Notes: a model not told the origin generated them from the letters alone. Positions 24,800 to 34,266 are shown, counted from the first letter of the stretch. The stretch: DNA of 64,000 nucleotides from Planctomycetaceae bacterium (GCA_004556055.1 SFIW01000001.1:59171-123170); one strand, 5' to 3'. Numbers and translations are program-made.

Positions 24800-27700
24800 T
24801 TAGTTTTTGGTGCGAAGGGAAGGCGTCTTCGACTGCTGACGCTGAAGGAGCCAGTAGAGGAACGGCGCGCAGATGAAGATGGAGCTGTACGTACCGACGA
24901 TCACGCCCACGAGCATCGCGAAGGCGAAGGTGTGAATTCCCGCGCCGCCGAAGCAGTAGAGAACGAGGACGGAGAAGAGGGTCGTGCAGGAGGTGAGGAG
25001 CGTACGAGTCAAGCATTGATTCGTCGCTTTGTTGATGATCTCTTTCGTCAACGCTTCAGATTTGCCGCGAACTTCGCGCATACGGTCAAAGAGAACGATC
25101 GTGTCGTTCAAGGAGTAACCGATGAGCGTGAGGAACGCCGCGACGGTGGAAAGACCAATCTTAAATTGGACGATTCCAAGGAAGGCGAGGAAGGAGGCAA
25201 GCCAGTAGCTCAACGCGACCAGACCCAAGGTGAAGCAAACGTCGTGAATCAAACCGACGACCGCAGAGAGACCGAAAACCGCGCGACGGAATCTGAACCA
25301 GAGGTAAGCGATGATTCCGACAAGGCTTCCCAAGATCGCGAGAATACCTTGAACGCGCGCGTAACCCGCGACGGAAGAACCAACGGTGTTGGAAGCTTCG
25401 AAAACGGACTGTTCTGAGACGGCTGCCTGAGCCTTCTGAGCGAGTTCCGTGACGGCGGCGACGTCGGAGGAATGGAAAACCACGTTCCAGTCGGTCGACG
25501 CGGCGTCCGAACCCGATTGATACGCTTCATTGGTAACGTCGAAGGTCAAATCGGAATCTTCTCCGAGGACGTCGGAGAAGTAACCCTCGACGACTTCGCG
25601 ACCAAGAGCCGGATTCGTTTTGACGGCGACGGTGATCTGAGATTCAGGAGTCGTGGCTCCGGAAGGAATAACCTCGGCGACTTCGCCGACCGTGTACTCC
25701 ATGGTGTAACGACGAAGCTTATCCGTGAATTTTTCCTTGAGCATCTGTTCGACTTGCAGACGGAACTCGTCGGCCTGGACGTCGGTCGGGCACGAAGCGC
25801 TGATCGTATAGCACGTTCCAGGCTTGACTTCGTTGCCGTCGCGATCTTTCGCCAAAGAGAGTTCGCTGACGGAGAGGTCGGGAAGTTCGCTGAGGTTGGA
25901 ACGAATCTCGGAAATCTGGACGGGTTCGGTGAAGACGGTCTGGATTTCCACGCCGCCGACGAAGTCGACGTCGAAGATACCTTTACCGCGCGCGCAAACG
26001 GCGACGAGACCAATGACGATAATCGCGATCGAAATCTTGTAGAACTTCTTGGCATAGGTGAAGAAGTCGAAATTCGGAGCTTTAAAGGGCTTCAAACCGG
26101 GAATGATGGGATTGACGCAGTTCTTGGTGAGCCAACCGGCCTTTTCACAGGATTGGAAGATGATGCGGCAAACGTAAGTTGCGGTGAACATGCTGAAGAG
26201 AACGCCGAGGAAAAGGGTGACGGCGAAGCTTCTGATCTGCTCGGAACCAACTAGGTAAAGGATGCCGGCGGTGAGCATCGTGGTGACGTTCGAGTCGACA
26301 ATCGCCGACAACGCGCGCTGATAACCGTTTCGAATCGCCATGCGGAGAGTCGCGCCGCCCTGAAGTTCTTCACGAATACGCTCGAAAATAAGGATGTTGG
26401 CGTCGACGGCCATACCGACGGTCAGGACGAGACCTGCAAGACCGGGGAGGGTGAACGCGGCGCGAATCGCGATCATCGAGGCAAGGATGAGCACGAGGTT
26501 GAGGAAGACCGCGAACGCGGCGACGAGACCGCCGTAACCATAGTAAGCGATCATGAAGAGGAGGACTAGGACGCCGCCCCAAAGAAGCGCGTTCTTACCC
26601 TTGGCGATCGTATCGGCGCCGAGCGTCGGGCCGGTAACCATCTTCGTGACGGGCTTGGAGGATAACGTCGCGGGGAGAACGCCGGCGTGCATGACGGCGA
26701 TCAAGTCGCTGACTTCTCCTTCGATGCGCTTACGCGACTCAGGAGAGAGGTCGTCGCCGAAGGTGATCTGTCCGCGATCGCTAATCGTGCTCTGAATGTT
26801 AGGAGCGTTGAAAAGTCTGTTGTTGAAAACGACGCCAAGCTGTCGGCCCTGGTTGCGACCGGAACCGGCCTTATAACGTTCAGTGAGGCGCTGCATATTC
26901 TTGGCGCCTTCGGGACGCATCGAGAAAACGACTTCCGGCTCGCCCATTGAGCCAAAGCTTTGCTGGACGTATTCGATATGATTACCGTTGACGTCGTAAC
27001 CCTCGGCAAGTTCAAGAACGAGAACGTCGTAGAGGGGGACGGAATCCGTGCCGATCTCGTCTTCTCTGGGCTTATATTGGCTCGGACGAGCGACGCAATC
27101 TTGACGAATGACGTTCGTTTGAGTCGGGTCGACAGGGAGCCACGTAGCTCCGACGACGACGCCGTCTCCGAGAGTAACGTCGTCAAGCTTTAAGCTCTGT
27201 TCGTGTTCGTACTCGGGGCGACGAGCCTCTTCGATGATTCTCTTTTCGCCCGCGTCGGTGGAAGCGGTCGAAGCGAGAATACGGAATTTCAATTGACCCG
27301 TGTCGTTGATGACGCGTTCAAGACGAGCGACTTCGACGTCGTCCGCTTCTGGAATCGTGATTTTGATCTCGGTGTTGGCGCCAAGCTCTTGAATCGCGAT
27401 TTCACGCACGCCGCTGGGGTTGACGCGCTTCATAATCGCTTCTTTAAGCCCGTTCATGTCCTCGTTGGTAACGACGTCGTGCCCGGATTCTTTGTTAGGA
27501 GAAACCGAGTACACGAGGATAGATCCGCCTCGCAGATCGACGCCAAGGTTGACTCGGTGCTCTAGGAGACCTTTGACGGAAGAGATCGTGGCGCCCAGTA
27601 GGCAGAAGCAGATAATGAAATACCCGAAGGCGTTTTCGGGCATACGGAATTTTGCGGAGCAAGCGCGTGAAAAGAAGAAGGAAACGACGCAGAGGAGCAC

Positions 27701-28036
27701 GAACAATCCGAAAATGATAATTCGCTGCGTCATAGCGCCGTCTTTAACTTCGGCAACCGTTGTTTCGGAAGCGACGGGCGCTTGGGTTTGATCCGATTCG
27801 GACGCGACCTCTTCCTGCGGCTGAGCGGCGTCGGCGACGGATGAATCATCGGAAGGCGCCGATTCTTCGACTGCGTCCGCTTCGGGGACGACAGCGTTAT
27901 CGGTCGCGACGGCGGTTGCTTCTGCAACTGGTTCGTCTTGCGCGTAAGTCGCCGTCGACGATATGCCGACGCCGAGCGCTAACAACGTGACAAGGCCTAA
28001 GAACATAGACCTCAGCGAAAGTTTTTCGTTAGTCAT
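24800..28036 (-). CDS. secDF: Protein translocase subunit SecDF (fused)
   Basis: About 1078 aa, a natural fusion of SecD and SecF, which use the proton motive force to pull exported proteins through SecYEG. After a signal-like N-terminus comes an Ala/Glu-rich extracytoplasmic stretch of roughly 70 residues and two membrane helices, an extension before the usual SecD start. The SecD signature RVNLGVDLRGGSILVYSV then appears, followed by the large periplasmic domain and six-helix part (VGMAVDANILIFERIREEL). The SecF half shows DVDFVGGVEIQTVFTE and GYSLNDTIVLFDRMREV. The ATG at 28036 is preferred over an upstream TTG; neither has a strong ribosome binding site. It lies 172 bp after yajC in the same direction. 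Confidence 0.95.
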   Translation of the reverse strand: MTNEKLSLRSMFLGLVTLLALGVGISSTATYAQDEPVAEATAVATDNAVVPEADAVEESAPSDDSSVADAAQPQEEVASESDQTQAPVASETTVAEVKDGAMTQRIIIFGLFVLLCVVSFFFSRACSAKFRMPENAFGYFIICFCLLGATISSVKGLLEHRVNLGVDLRGGSILVYSVSPNKESGHDVVTNEDMNGLKEAIMKRVNPSGVREIAIQELGANTEIKITIPEADDVEVARLERVINDTGQLKFRILASTASTDAGEKRIIEEARRPEYEHEQSLKLDDVTLGDGVVVGATWLPVDPTQTNVIRQDCVARPSQYKPREDEIGTDSVPLYDVLVLELAEGYDVNGNHIEYVQQSFGSMGEPEVVFSMRPEGAKNMQRLTERYKAGSGRNQGRQLGVVFNNRLFNAPNIQSTISDRGQITFGDDLSPESRKRIEGEVSDLIAVMHAGVLPATLSSKPVTKMVTGPTLGADTIAKGKNALLWGGVLVLLFMIAYYGYGGLVAAFAVFLNLVLILASMIAIRAAFTLPGLAGLVLTVGMAVDANILIFERIREELQGGATLRMAIRNGYQRALSAIVDSNVTTMLTAGILYLVGSEQIRSFAVTLFLGVLFSMFTATYVCRIIFQSCEKAGWLTKNCVNPIIPGLKPFKAPNFDFFTYAKKFYKISIAIIVIGLVAVCARGKGIFDVDFVGGVEIQTVFTEPVQISEIRSNLSELPDLSVSELSLAKDRDGNEVKPGTCYTISASCPTDVQADEFRLQVEQMLKEKFTDKLRRYTMEYTVGEVAEVIPSGATTPESQITVAVKTNPALGREVVEGYFSDVLGEDSDLTFDVTNEAYQSGSDAASTDWNVVFHSSDVAAVTELAQKAQAAVSEQSVFEASNTVGSSVAGYARVQGILAILGSLVGIIAYLWFRFRRAVFGLSAVVGLIHDVCFTLGLVALSYWLASFLAFLGIVQFKIGLSTVAAFLTLIGYSLNDTIVLFDRMREVRGKSEALTKEIINKATNQCLTRTLLTSCTTLFSVLVLYCFGGAGIHTFAFAMLVGVIVGTYSSIFICAPFLYWLLQRQQSKTPSLRTKN

Positions 28037-28208
28037 TTGGGTCAAAATAGCTATGAGTTACACGTGTTTTCCCGACGCGTTCTTGTGCGACCGATCCGCG
28101 TGCGAACGGACGCGGGAAAACCGCGTCAATCGGGTTAAAAAATTACAACGCGCCGAGTTCTGCCCGGCGTATTGGCTCAGAATATCTGTTACGACGGATT
28201 GAAAAGGT

Positions 28209-28598
28209 TTATTTTTTCGATTTATCCTTTTCCTTATCCTTTTCCGCCGTTTCCTTGTTGAAAACGTAATAAACCGAAGAGATCGCAAAGTGAACTTTAA
28301 CGTTGTTGTTATCGTCGACTCTCAAAACGACTTCTCCCGCCTGACGGTCAATCGAATAAACAGTTCCGATGACGCCGCCAGTCGTAAGGACGCGGTCGTT
28401 GATCTTTATCGAATCGAGAAGCTTCTGCATCTGTTTGTCGCGCGATTTCGCCGGCAAAATGAAAATGAAGAAGAGCGCGATCAAAACGACAAAAATCATA
28501 AGAACCGCCTGGAAGGGCCCGCTTCCGGCAGGCGCAGCCGTTGGCTCCGCATCCATGAAGAGCGACGCCGCAACGGCGTTCAACAACAAGACGTTCAT
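28209..28598 (-). CDS. yajC: Sec translocon accessory protein YajC
   Basis: 129 aa from the ATG at 28598, which is preceded by AAAGGAAG; the longer frame to 28697 has no such signal. A hydrophobic N-terminal stretch and a membrane helix (VLMIFVVLIALFFIFILPA) are followed by the family hallmark KSRDKQMQKLLDSIKINDRVLTTGGVIGTVYSI and a basic, Lys-rich tail. YajC binds SecDF and promotes export. It is first in the yajC-secDF unit, with a good promoter 122 bp upstream. Confidence 0.95.
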   Translation of the reverse strand: MNVLLLNAVAASLFMDAEPTAAPAGSGPFQAVLMIFVVLIALFFIFILPAKSRDKQMQKLLDSIKINDRVLTTGGVIGTVYSIDRQAGEVVLRVDDNNNVKVHFAISSVYYVFNKETAEKDKEKDKSKK

Positions 28599-28719
28599 AG
28601 TCTTCCTTTCTACAAAATAGACGTCGAAACGAGCGCTAAATCCTTCGCGTCGCAATACTTCGATCATAGGCGGCGCCAGCGGTCGCCTAAAATCCACTTT
28701 TTATCGAACTTAAACTATA

Positions 28720-28748
28720 ATCATACTATTGAAACGCTTTAGATTCAA
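28720..28748 (-). promoter_or_regulatory. Promoter of yajC-secDF
   Basis: On the minus strand TTGAAT, a 17-bp spacer and TATGAT. It lies in the 374-bp divergent region 28599-28972. Confidence 0.65.
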
Positions 28749-28866
28749 GGGCCCAAGGCGTAATTATGACCGTTTTTTCTTCTATATGTTTCTTTTTCGA
28801 TATTACTTTTGAAAAAAATGTTTATTTTTTACGAATATGCATTATGTAGCGGCTTGCGCTGAATTG

Positions 28867-28918
28867 ACGTTGCGTCGGAACTCCTTTTTGGTTAACTTTC
28901 TTCCATAAGACGCAGCGT
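28867..28918 (+). promoter_or_regulatory. Stem-loop in leader of acetyltransferase gene
   Basis: ACGTTGCGTC (28867-28876) pairs with GACGCAGCGT (28909-28918), one U-G pair, enclosing a 32-nt loop. It sits directly upstream of the GNAT gene and may be a leader structure. No clear promoter for that gene was found in the remaining divergent region. Confidence 0.35.
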
Positions 28919-28972
28919 TACCGCTTGCGCCTACAAATGCGAGATGTCCATTGTTACTTTTGGAGCGCCACT

Positions 28973-29491
28973 TTGAATCATTACGACCTTTTATCTTTTG
29001 ACTCCTCCTATGTGCAAGAGGATGACGAGTTGATCTGCCGCTGGGCTGACGAGCGCGATTACGAAGACGTCCTCAATATTGAAGCTGAAGCTTTTGAATT
29101 TCCATGGTCTCGTCGGGAATTTGAATTTCTTCTTAATTTGGATCGTTGCGGGGCTATTGTGGCGCTACGAGGAGGTCGCGTGGTTGGATATCTTGTGTAT
29201 GAATTGCGAAAGACGTCAATTCGTCTATTGAATTGCGCCGTGGCTAAATCGGAACGTCGATCTGGCGTCGGCGCCTTTCTTTTGGAAGAGCTCGCCGATC
29301 GTTTTGGAACTCTTCACGACGAAATCATCTGTCTAGTGCGCGAGAGAAACGTCGCGGCGCAACTCTTTCTACGTCGCGTCGGGTTTCGCGCTCAGTGGAT
29401 CAAACGCGGGTATTACGCCGAAGCGGAAGAGGACGCTTATCGCATGTCATGGCGTTTTAAAGAGAATTTGGAAATGCGCAAAGCGTCATGA
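28973..29491 (+). CDS. rimI: GNAT-family N-acetyltransferase, RimI-like
   Basis: 172 aa from a TTG at 28973 that has GGAG 7 nt upstream; an ATG at 28937 in the same frame has no ribosome binding site, so the start is uncertain. The GNAT fold is clear: IEAEAFEFPWSRREFEFLL, strand GGRVVGYLVYEL, and the acetyl-CoA pyrophosphate loop in VAKSERRSGVGAFLLEELADRF (the Q/RxxGxG/A pattern). The C-terminal LVRERNVAAQLFLRRVGF is typical of RimI, the acetylase of the N-terminus of ribosomal protein S18. Other protein-targeting GNATs are possible. The gene is followed by a terminator and stands alone. Confidence 0.82.
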   Translation: MNHYDLLSFDSSYVQEDDELICRWADERDYEDVLNIEAEAFEFPWSRREFEFLLNLDRCGAIVALRGGRVVGYLVYELRKTSIRLLNCAVAKSERRSGVGAFLLEELADRFGTLHDEIICLVRERNVAAQLFLRRVGFRAQWIKRGYYAEAEEDAYRMSWRFKENLEMRKAS

Positions 29492-29515
29492 AACGCGCGT
29501 AGTCTTTAAGTAATG

Positions 29516-29546
29516 AAAAGGGCGCCTTCCTTAGGCGCCTTTTTTA
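29516..29546 (+). terminator. Terminator of acetyltransferase gene
   Basis: Stem with core GGCGCC/GGCGCC extended by A/T pairs and one G-U pair, 7-nt loop, then TTTTTT. Confidence 0.85.
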
Positions 29547-29606
29547 TTGCTTTCGCATATCAGTTAGACTCAGATTAGAGTTGATAGCGCGAGAAACTCG
29601 CTTGGG

Positions 29607-29637
29607 AAAAAAATCGACGCTTGGGAGCGTCGATTTT
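29607..29637 (-). terminator. Terminator of TPR lipoprotein gene
   Basis: On the minus strand a 12-bp stem AAAATCGACGCT/AGCGTCGATTTT with a 4-nt loop runs into seven T residues, 37 bp past the stop codon. Confidence 0.85.
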
Positions 29638-29673
29638 CAATCTTGACCTTTCTCTTGGCAGGTTTCTTTACGA

Positions 29674-31155
29674 TCAGAAGAAGGAGCCGGCTTGGAGGCG
29701 AGGCGGCCCGGAACGAAATTCTGCTCGCTGTTTTAGCGCAGGCGTTGCTATAACGCTTTCCTGTCGAACGTTTACGTCCGTTTGGGAAAGGGGAAGGGGG
29801 GACGCTTGGCTCTGAGAAGGCGTCGTTGCGTGCGCTTGCTCGACGCTTGACGATTGGGGGATTGAAGCTTGTGACAGCTGTTGGTTTCTCGCAAACGCTG
29901 GCGCTTCAAATTGAGCCGATGTAACCCTAGAACCTTTCCAATCGTTTTTTGACGCGCTTGTCGTCGCGCTTTCATAACCGACTGCGGAGATTTGCGAATC
30001 TTGGTTCTGGTTCGCCGCTACGGCGCTTCGACGATTTTTTTCTGCGGCGGGGGGCGTAATCCAGTGTAATTCGTCTTTTTCGACGTCTTGCTTCTTTGCC
30101 GAAGTCAACCCGTTGCTAAACGAGGCGGCGGATCCAAAACCAAGCTCAGAGTTTAAATCCGTCGATGTTGGAGCGTCAGGAAGCGACGAAGGTTCATTCT
30201 CGTTCTCCGTTGCGTCGCTTGGAAGGTAGAGCGTTCCGTCATCTTGATCGGACGGGTTGATCATAGACTGCGCCGCCGTGGTTTGAACAGGCGTCGTTTG
30301 CAGAACGTTGGAGTTTTGCGACAACTTCGATTCGTTCGTTTGCGCAGGGTCGCGCGCCGCCTGCAAGCGTTCGTTTGATTCCGACGCGGATGGAGTTTCT
30401 TTCTGCGCTTGCGCCGCAATTTGAGCTTCTACGGAACTCGCTCGTCGCGCGACAAGGGCGTCCGTCGGATTTAATTTACGCGCTGTTTCTATTTGTTCTC
30501 TCGCGTCCGCGAGATCCCCCGCGCGTTCGGAGAGCGTTCCGAGTTTGTAAAACGCTCGATAATCGTTAGGCGCAGCGCTTGCGACCTGCTTGAGAACGTC
30601 GTAGGCTTCAGCGTCTTTTTGTTGCGCTTCCAATAGATAGGCGATTTCAAGTTGAGGTTCTATCGACGTAGGGTTTCTATCTCGCCACGCCTCTAGAGTT
30701 CTCAGGGCGCCTTCCGAATCGCCGCGCGCCTCTGCAGACGTTGCGAGGCCGCGATAACAACAAACGATCGTTTCCGGTTTAGGATTATGTTCAAGAGCCG
30801 TCCAGTATGAATCTTCCGCTTGGGCGAGGTAGGTCGTATCCCCCGTCGCCGCGGCTTTTCGCTGGTATGCCGAGGCAAGATTGTAATAGGTCTCGGCGGA
30901 TTCCGGATTTTCATTGAGAGATTCTTGAAAGTACGCTATTGCGTCGTCGTAACGTCCCGCCGTGAAGGACTGGACGCCTTGAGCGTTTCGCGCGGAGGCG
31001 GAAGTCCCGCTCGAAGCGCAACCTGCGCCCGAGACGACGGCGGCGGAAGCAAGCGCAATAAGCGCCGCGCCGACTTTCCATGACGGAGAAGAGGTTGCTC
31101 TATCTGTTCGGGCCTTGCCCTTAGCGCTCGAAAGGAACGCAATTTGGAAAGACAT
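29674..31155 (-). CDS. TPR-repeat lipoprotein
   Basis: 493 aa. A signal peptide ends in the lipobox SGAGC, Cys near residue 46, so the protein is probably an outer- or inner-membrane lipoprotein. Residues about 58-240 are tetratricopeptide repeats: FTAGRYDDAIAYFQESLNENPESAETYYNLASAYQRK, then AYDVLKQVASAAPNDYRAFYKLGTLSERAGDLADAREQIETARKLNP. The rest is a long low-complexity region rich in Ser, Gln, Asn and Thr. TPRs mediate protein-protein contacts, so it may be an assembly or scaffolding factor. The 26-residue hydrophilic segment before the signal is unusual; a shorter start is possible. A perfect 12-bp palindrome lies 46 bp upstream. Confidence 0.8.
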   Translation of the reverse strand: MSFQIAFLSSAKGKARTDRATSSPSWKVGAALIALASAAVVSGAGCASSGTSASARNAQGVQSFTAGRYDDAIAYFQESLNENPESAETYYNLASAYQRKAAATGDTTYLAQAEDSYWTALEHNPKPETIVCCYRGLATSAEARGDSEGALRTLEAWRDRNPTSIEPQLEIAYLLEAQQKDAEAYDVLKQVASAAPNDYRAFYKLGTLSERAGDLADAREQIETARKLNPTDALVARRASSVEAQIAAQAQKETPSASESNERLQAARDPAQTNESKLSQNSNVLQTTPVQTTAAQSMINPSDQDDGTLYLPSDATENENEPSSLPDAPTSTDLNSELGFGSAASFSNGLTSAKKQDVEKDELHWITPPAAEKNRRSAVAANQNQDSQISAVGYESATTSASKNDWKGSRVTSAQFEAPAFARNQQLSQASIPQSSSVEQAHATTPSQSQASPLPLSQTDVNVRQESVIATPALKQRAEFRSGPPRLQAGSFF

Positions 31156-31200
31156 CGTTAAATCCTTTTAACTGTTACGACAAATGGAACCTTTATAATT

Positions 31201-31212
31201 GCGTAATTACGC
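31201..31212. promoter_or_regulatory. Perfect palindrome GCGTAATTACGC, possible operator
   Basis: A 12-bp perfect palindrome sits in the 303-bp divergent region (31156-31458), 46 bp before the TPR lipoprotein start. On the other side a TATAAT occurs at 31409-31414, 45 bp before the peptidase-like gene. Nothing else recognisable is in the region. Confidence 0.3.
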
Positions 31213-31458
31213 GAGTTACCCCCTTTAAGCGTCAATTCCTTTTGACGCCTCCGGCGGAAGGAGCGTTGAATCGGTTTCGTTGAACCGACGTCGCTAACAC
31301 TGCGTATCCGGCTCCCGCATGTTATATTATTCTGATTATTTTTGCAAGCGTGTTTCTATGTCAAACGTCTTTAAATCGCAAGGGACTCCTACTCTTCCTA
31401 GTTCTCTGTATAATCGACGAAGTTGATCACACCAGAACCGTTAAGCGCCTTTTAGCAA

Positions 31459-33279
31459 ATGAGAGTGACGGACGTTATGTTTAATAAAATATTTCGCAAT
31501 TTCCTCGTGACGACTTTTTTTATTCTTGGCGCGTGTGGGGAACGGACCCCCTTGGAAATGGGAAACGTCTGCGCTTCCAACATTAAGCTGAAAGAGAACG
31601 CAATTTCTTCAGAAGGGAACGACGGTGCGAACCAGACAAACTTTTTACCTTCGTCTACGGAAAGGAACGACGGCTCTTTACCCCCTTCCGAGTATGAGCC
31701 CGCGATATTAAACGAACGCTCCAGGATCGCTGAAAATTGGCTTGACGAGTCTGTCGGCCCCGAAATCAAAAAATTGGCTCTCCAAATAGCGAAGGAAAGA
31801 CGATCAAACTGGCCTAAATTTTCTTCCGTCGACGAATCTAAAATGAAGAGTCTGGGAATCAGAAAGATAGAATCGGGACGCGTTTCGCTATATACCGATA
31901 TGCCAAAATCGGTCGACGTCGACGAAATCCCCAAGGCTCTTGACTCTATTATCCCGCTTTTATGCGATTTTTTCCACGTCGACGTTTCCGCATACGAGAA
32001 TTGGCGCGTTCAGGCCTTTCTCATGAACGATTCAAACGCGTTCATTCGGCTTGGCGTTTTAGACGGTCCGCCGCGTTTTCTGCATGGATATTCTGACCGA
32101 GATAGAATTTTTGCCAAAGATCACGGGGAGGCATACTACAACCGGTTTCTGCTTGCGCATGAGTTGGTTCATACGTTCATGCATGATTTATTTGGAGATT
32201 TGAGGCCGCGTTGGTTTTCGGAGGGAGCGGCTGAATATTTGGCGTTGCATAAGTATGAGTCGAATGGCAAATTACGAATTGCGCTTATTCCTGACGCAGA
32301 GGAGGACACTCCGGGATTTGCGCGTTTACGAATCGTAAAAGAAGCGATAAAAAATAATGAAGCGCCGACGCTTTTGGATATTTTGAGATTTGAGCCGCGC
32401 GATTTTGTAAACGATACGACGTACGCATGGAGTTGGGCGCTCGTCATGTTTCTCTATAACTCGCCAAAATATTCGGAAATAGCGGAGCTACTTCCATATT
32501 GGATGATAACGGCAGATCCTAATCGTCTGTTTGTCGACTCTATTGGAGAAGGCTGGGAAGAATTTGAGAATGATTGGGCCGCTTTTTTGTATGACCTAGA
32601 TTACGGTTACGATTTTAAAAGTTCTTCAATCGTAGCGTCCGGTGAAATTCGGAGCGCCGATTCATTAGATTTTGTAAAGGGCGTTGTGGTCGAAGTCGAT
32701 CCAGCGAAGGGATGGCAGTCGACGGGCGTCGAGCTAGAAAAGGGGAAGAAATATAGGCTGACGGTCGGCGGACGTTTTGACTTTTATCTGCCGATAGCCG
32801 ATCGGGTGATGAAATTCGAAGGGACAGGCGCGTCAGTTCAGTATTATAACGGGAGTCCCGTAGGGCGAGTTCAGGCGGTAGTCGCGCCGAGGCTTGAGGG
32901 AAAGACTTTTGAGGAAACGTATGGTTTTGCGCCGGTAGGAGAAGAGTCAACCGCGAAGGTTCCTTTTTTTATGTTGGACCGAAGGAGGAGAACTCGTTTA
33001 GATGCGGAAGAATTTGAAAATGGCCCGAAGCGACAGGCGTTAGCAGAGAATCGCACGAATGTGAATCAACAGCGCAACCAAGGCGGAGCAAAAAACGTCG
33101 CGAGATTTCCCGATTATGACGCATGTTATCCTTGGAATCGTCATGAAGAATTCTTTTTGAAGAGCTTGACGTTGACGGCTGAAGTGGACGGGACGCTTTA
33201 TCTGAGGGTTAATTGCGCTTGTCGATATCGGAAGCGCAACGGGGGCTCTGTGAAGGTTCAGATTAAGAGCGTTGAATGA
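31459..33279 (+). CDS. Lipoprotein with gluzincin-type zinc peptidase domain (DUF1570-like)
   Basis: 606 aa. A short lipoprotein signal ends in LGAC, Cys near residue 26. The central domain has the zinc-peptidase motif HELVH in LLAHELVHTFMHDLFGDLRPRWFSEGAAEYLA, where the two His and the downstream Glu (SEGAAEY) would bind zinc and the motif Glu would be catalytic. This matches the peptidase MA-like/DUF1570 group common in Planctomycetota. The C-terminal 220 residues look beta-rich and may form one or two sandwich domains. A second Met at residue 7 (31477) is an alternative start. The substrate is unknown. It stands alone, divergent from the TPR lipoprotein. Confidence 0.78.
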   Translation: MRVTDVMFNKIFRNFLVTTFFILGACGERTPLEMGNVCASNIKLKENAISSEGNDGANQTNFLPSSTERNDGSLPPSEYEPAILNERSRIAENWLDESVGPEIKKLALQIAKERRSNWPKFSSVDESKMKSLGIRKIESGRVSLYTDMPKSVDVDEIPKALDSIIPLLCDFFHVDVSAYENWRVQAFLMNDSNAFIRLGVLDGPPRFLHGYSDRDRIFAKDHGEAYYNRFLLAHELVHTFMHDLFGDLRPRWFSEGAAEYLALHKYESNGKLRIALIPDAEEDTPGFARLRIVKEAIKNNEAPTLLDILRFEPRDFVNDTTYAWSWALVMFLYNSPKYSEIAELLPYWMITADPNRLFVDSIGEGWEEFENDWAAFLYDLDYGYDFKSSSIVASGEIRSADSLDFVKGVVVEVDPAKGWQSTGVELEKGKKYRLTVGGRFDFYLPIADRVMKFEGTGASVQYYNGSPVGRVQAVVAPRLEGKTFEETYGFAPVGEESTAKVPFFMLDRRRRTRLDAEEFENGPKRQALAENRTNVNQQRNQGGAKNVARFPDYDACYPWNRHEEFFLKSLTLTAEVDGTLYLRVNCACRYRKRNGGSVKVQIKSVE

Positions 33280-33313
33280 ATCCTGGGGATTATGATTTTT
33301 GTAAATGCACCCC

Positions 33314-33341
33314 TTGAAAGCAAGTGAAAACAAAGTAATAT
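33314..33341 (+). promoter_or_regulatory. Promoter of tpiA
   Basis: TTGAAA, a 16-bp spacer and TAATAT, about 88 bp before the tpiA start. Confidence 0.6.
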
Positions 33342-33428
33342 TAATAATTCAATGGATCAATATCCATGTCAAGGCGCTTGACGCCCAGGCATTGGATTCA
33401 TGTATGTAAAAACAAAGTGAGGATGAAA

Positions 33429-34184
33429 ATGCGTCGTCTCTTGATTGCCGGCAATTGGAAGATGAATTTGAAGCTCGACTCAGCGAAAGCGCTCGCTCAG
33501 GGTCTCAAGGAAGCCGCCGCTGGCGTTAGCGAAGTTGATATCGCTGTTTGCCCCTCTCCCCTTTATGTTCAGCCTGTCGCTGAAATCCTCAAGGGTTCGA
33601 ACATTGGCGTTGGCGCTCAGAACGCCTATTTTGAAAAGGCTGGCGCCTTTACCGGCGAAATTGAAATGGCGATGCTTACCGACGTCGGTTGCCAATACGT
33701 TATTCTCGGCCATAGCGAACGCCGTCACATCATCGGCGAATCCAGCGAATTGATCAATCTTAAAGTTCGCGCCGCTCTCGCCGCCGGTCTCATCCCGATC
33801 GTCTGCATTGGCGAACTTCTTAAAGAACGTGAGGCGGGCGTAACGAACGAAGTCAATCGTCGTCAGCTCGACGGTTCCTTCTCCGGCGTTTCCGCTGAAG
33901 ATATGAAGAAATGCGTTATCGCCTACGAACCTGTTTGGGCGATCGGCACTGGCAAAGTCGCGACTCCTGATCAGGCGCAAGAAGTTCACGCCGACGTCCG
34001 CGCGTGGATTACTGAACGTTACGGCAAGGAAGTTGCCGACGTCGTTCGAATCCAATATGGCGGAAGCGTCAAGGGCTCTAACGCTAAGGAAATTCTTAGC
34101 AAGCCCGACGTCGACGGCGCTCTCGTCGGCGGCGCGTCTCTGAAAGTCGACGCCTTCATGGAAATTATCAACAACGTTCGTTGA
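33429..34184 (+). CDS. tpiA: Triosephosphate isomerase
   Basis: 251 aa, the normal length. It interconverts dihydroxyacetone phosphate and glyceraldehyde-3-phosphate. All key segments are present: the N-terminal RRLLIAGNWKMN with the substrate-binding Asn and Lys, the electrophilic His in ILGHSERR, the catalytic Glu in AYEPVWAIGTGK with its flexible loop, and the phosphate-binding YGGSVKGSN. The ATG at 33429 is chosen because GAGG lies 6 nt upstream; an ATG two codons earlier is directly against that site. The codon bias is extreme, as expected for a highly expressed glycolytic gene. secG follows in the same direction. Confidence 0.97.
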   Translation: MRRLLIAGNWKMNLKLDSAKALAQGLKEAAAGVSEVDIAVCPSPLYVQPVAEILKGSNIGVGAQNAYFEKAGAFTGEIEMAMLTDVGCQYVILGHSERRHIIGESSELINLKVRAALAAGLIPIVCIGELLKEREAGVTNEVNRRQLDGSFSGVSAEDMKKCVIAYEPVWAIGTGKVATPDQAQEVHADVRAWITERYGKEVADVVRIQYGGSVKGSNAKEILSKPDVDGALVGGASLKVDAFMEIINNVR

Positions 34185-34216
34185 GAACGGCATAGCTTTT
34201 GACGCGCGGCGTCTTT

Positions 34217-34240
34217 ACGGGCGTCGCCCGTTTAATTATT
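34217..34240 (+). terminator. Weak terminator after tpiA
   Basis: Stem ACGGGC/GCCCGT with loop GTC followed by TTAATTATTT. The tail is imperfect, so read-through into secG is likely. Confidence 0.4.
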
Positions 34241-34266
34241 TACCTGTTTCATTTTATCCGCAAACT

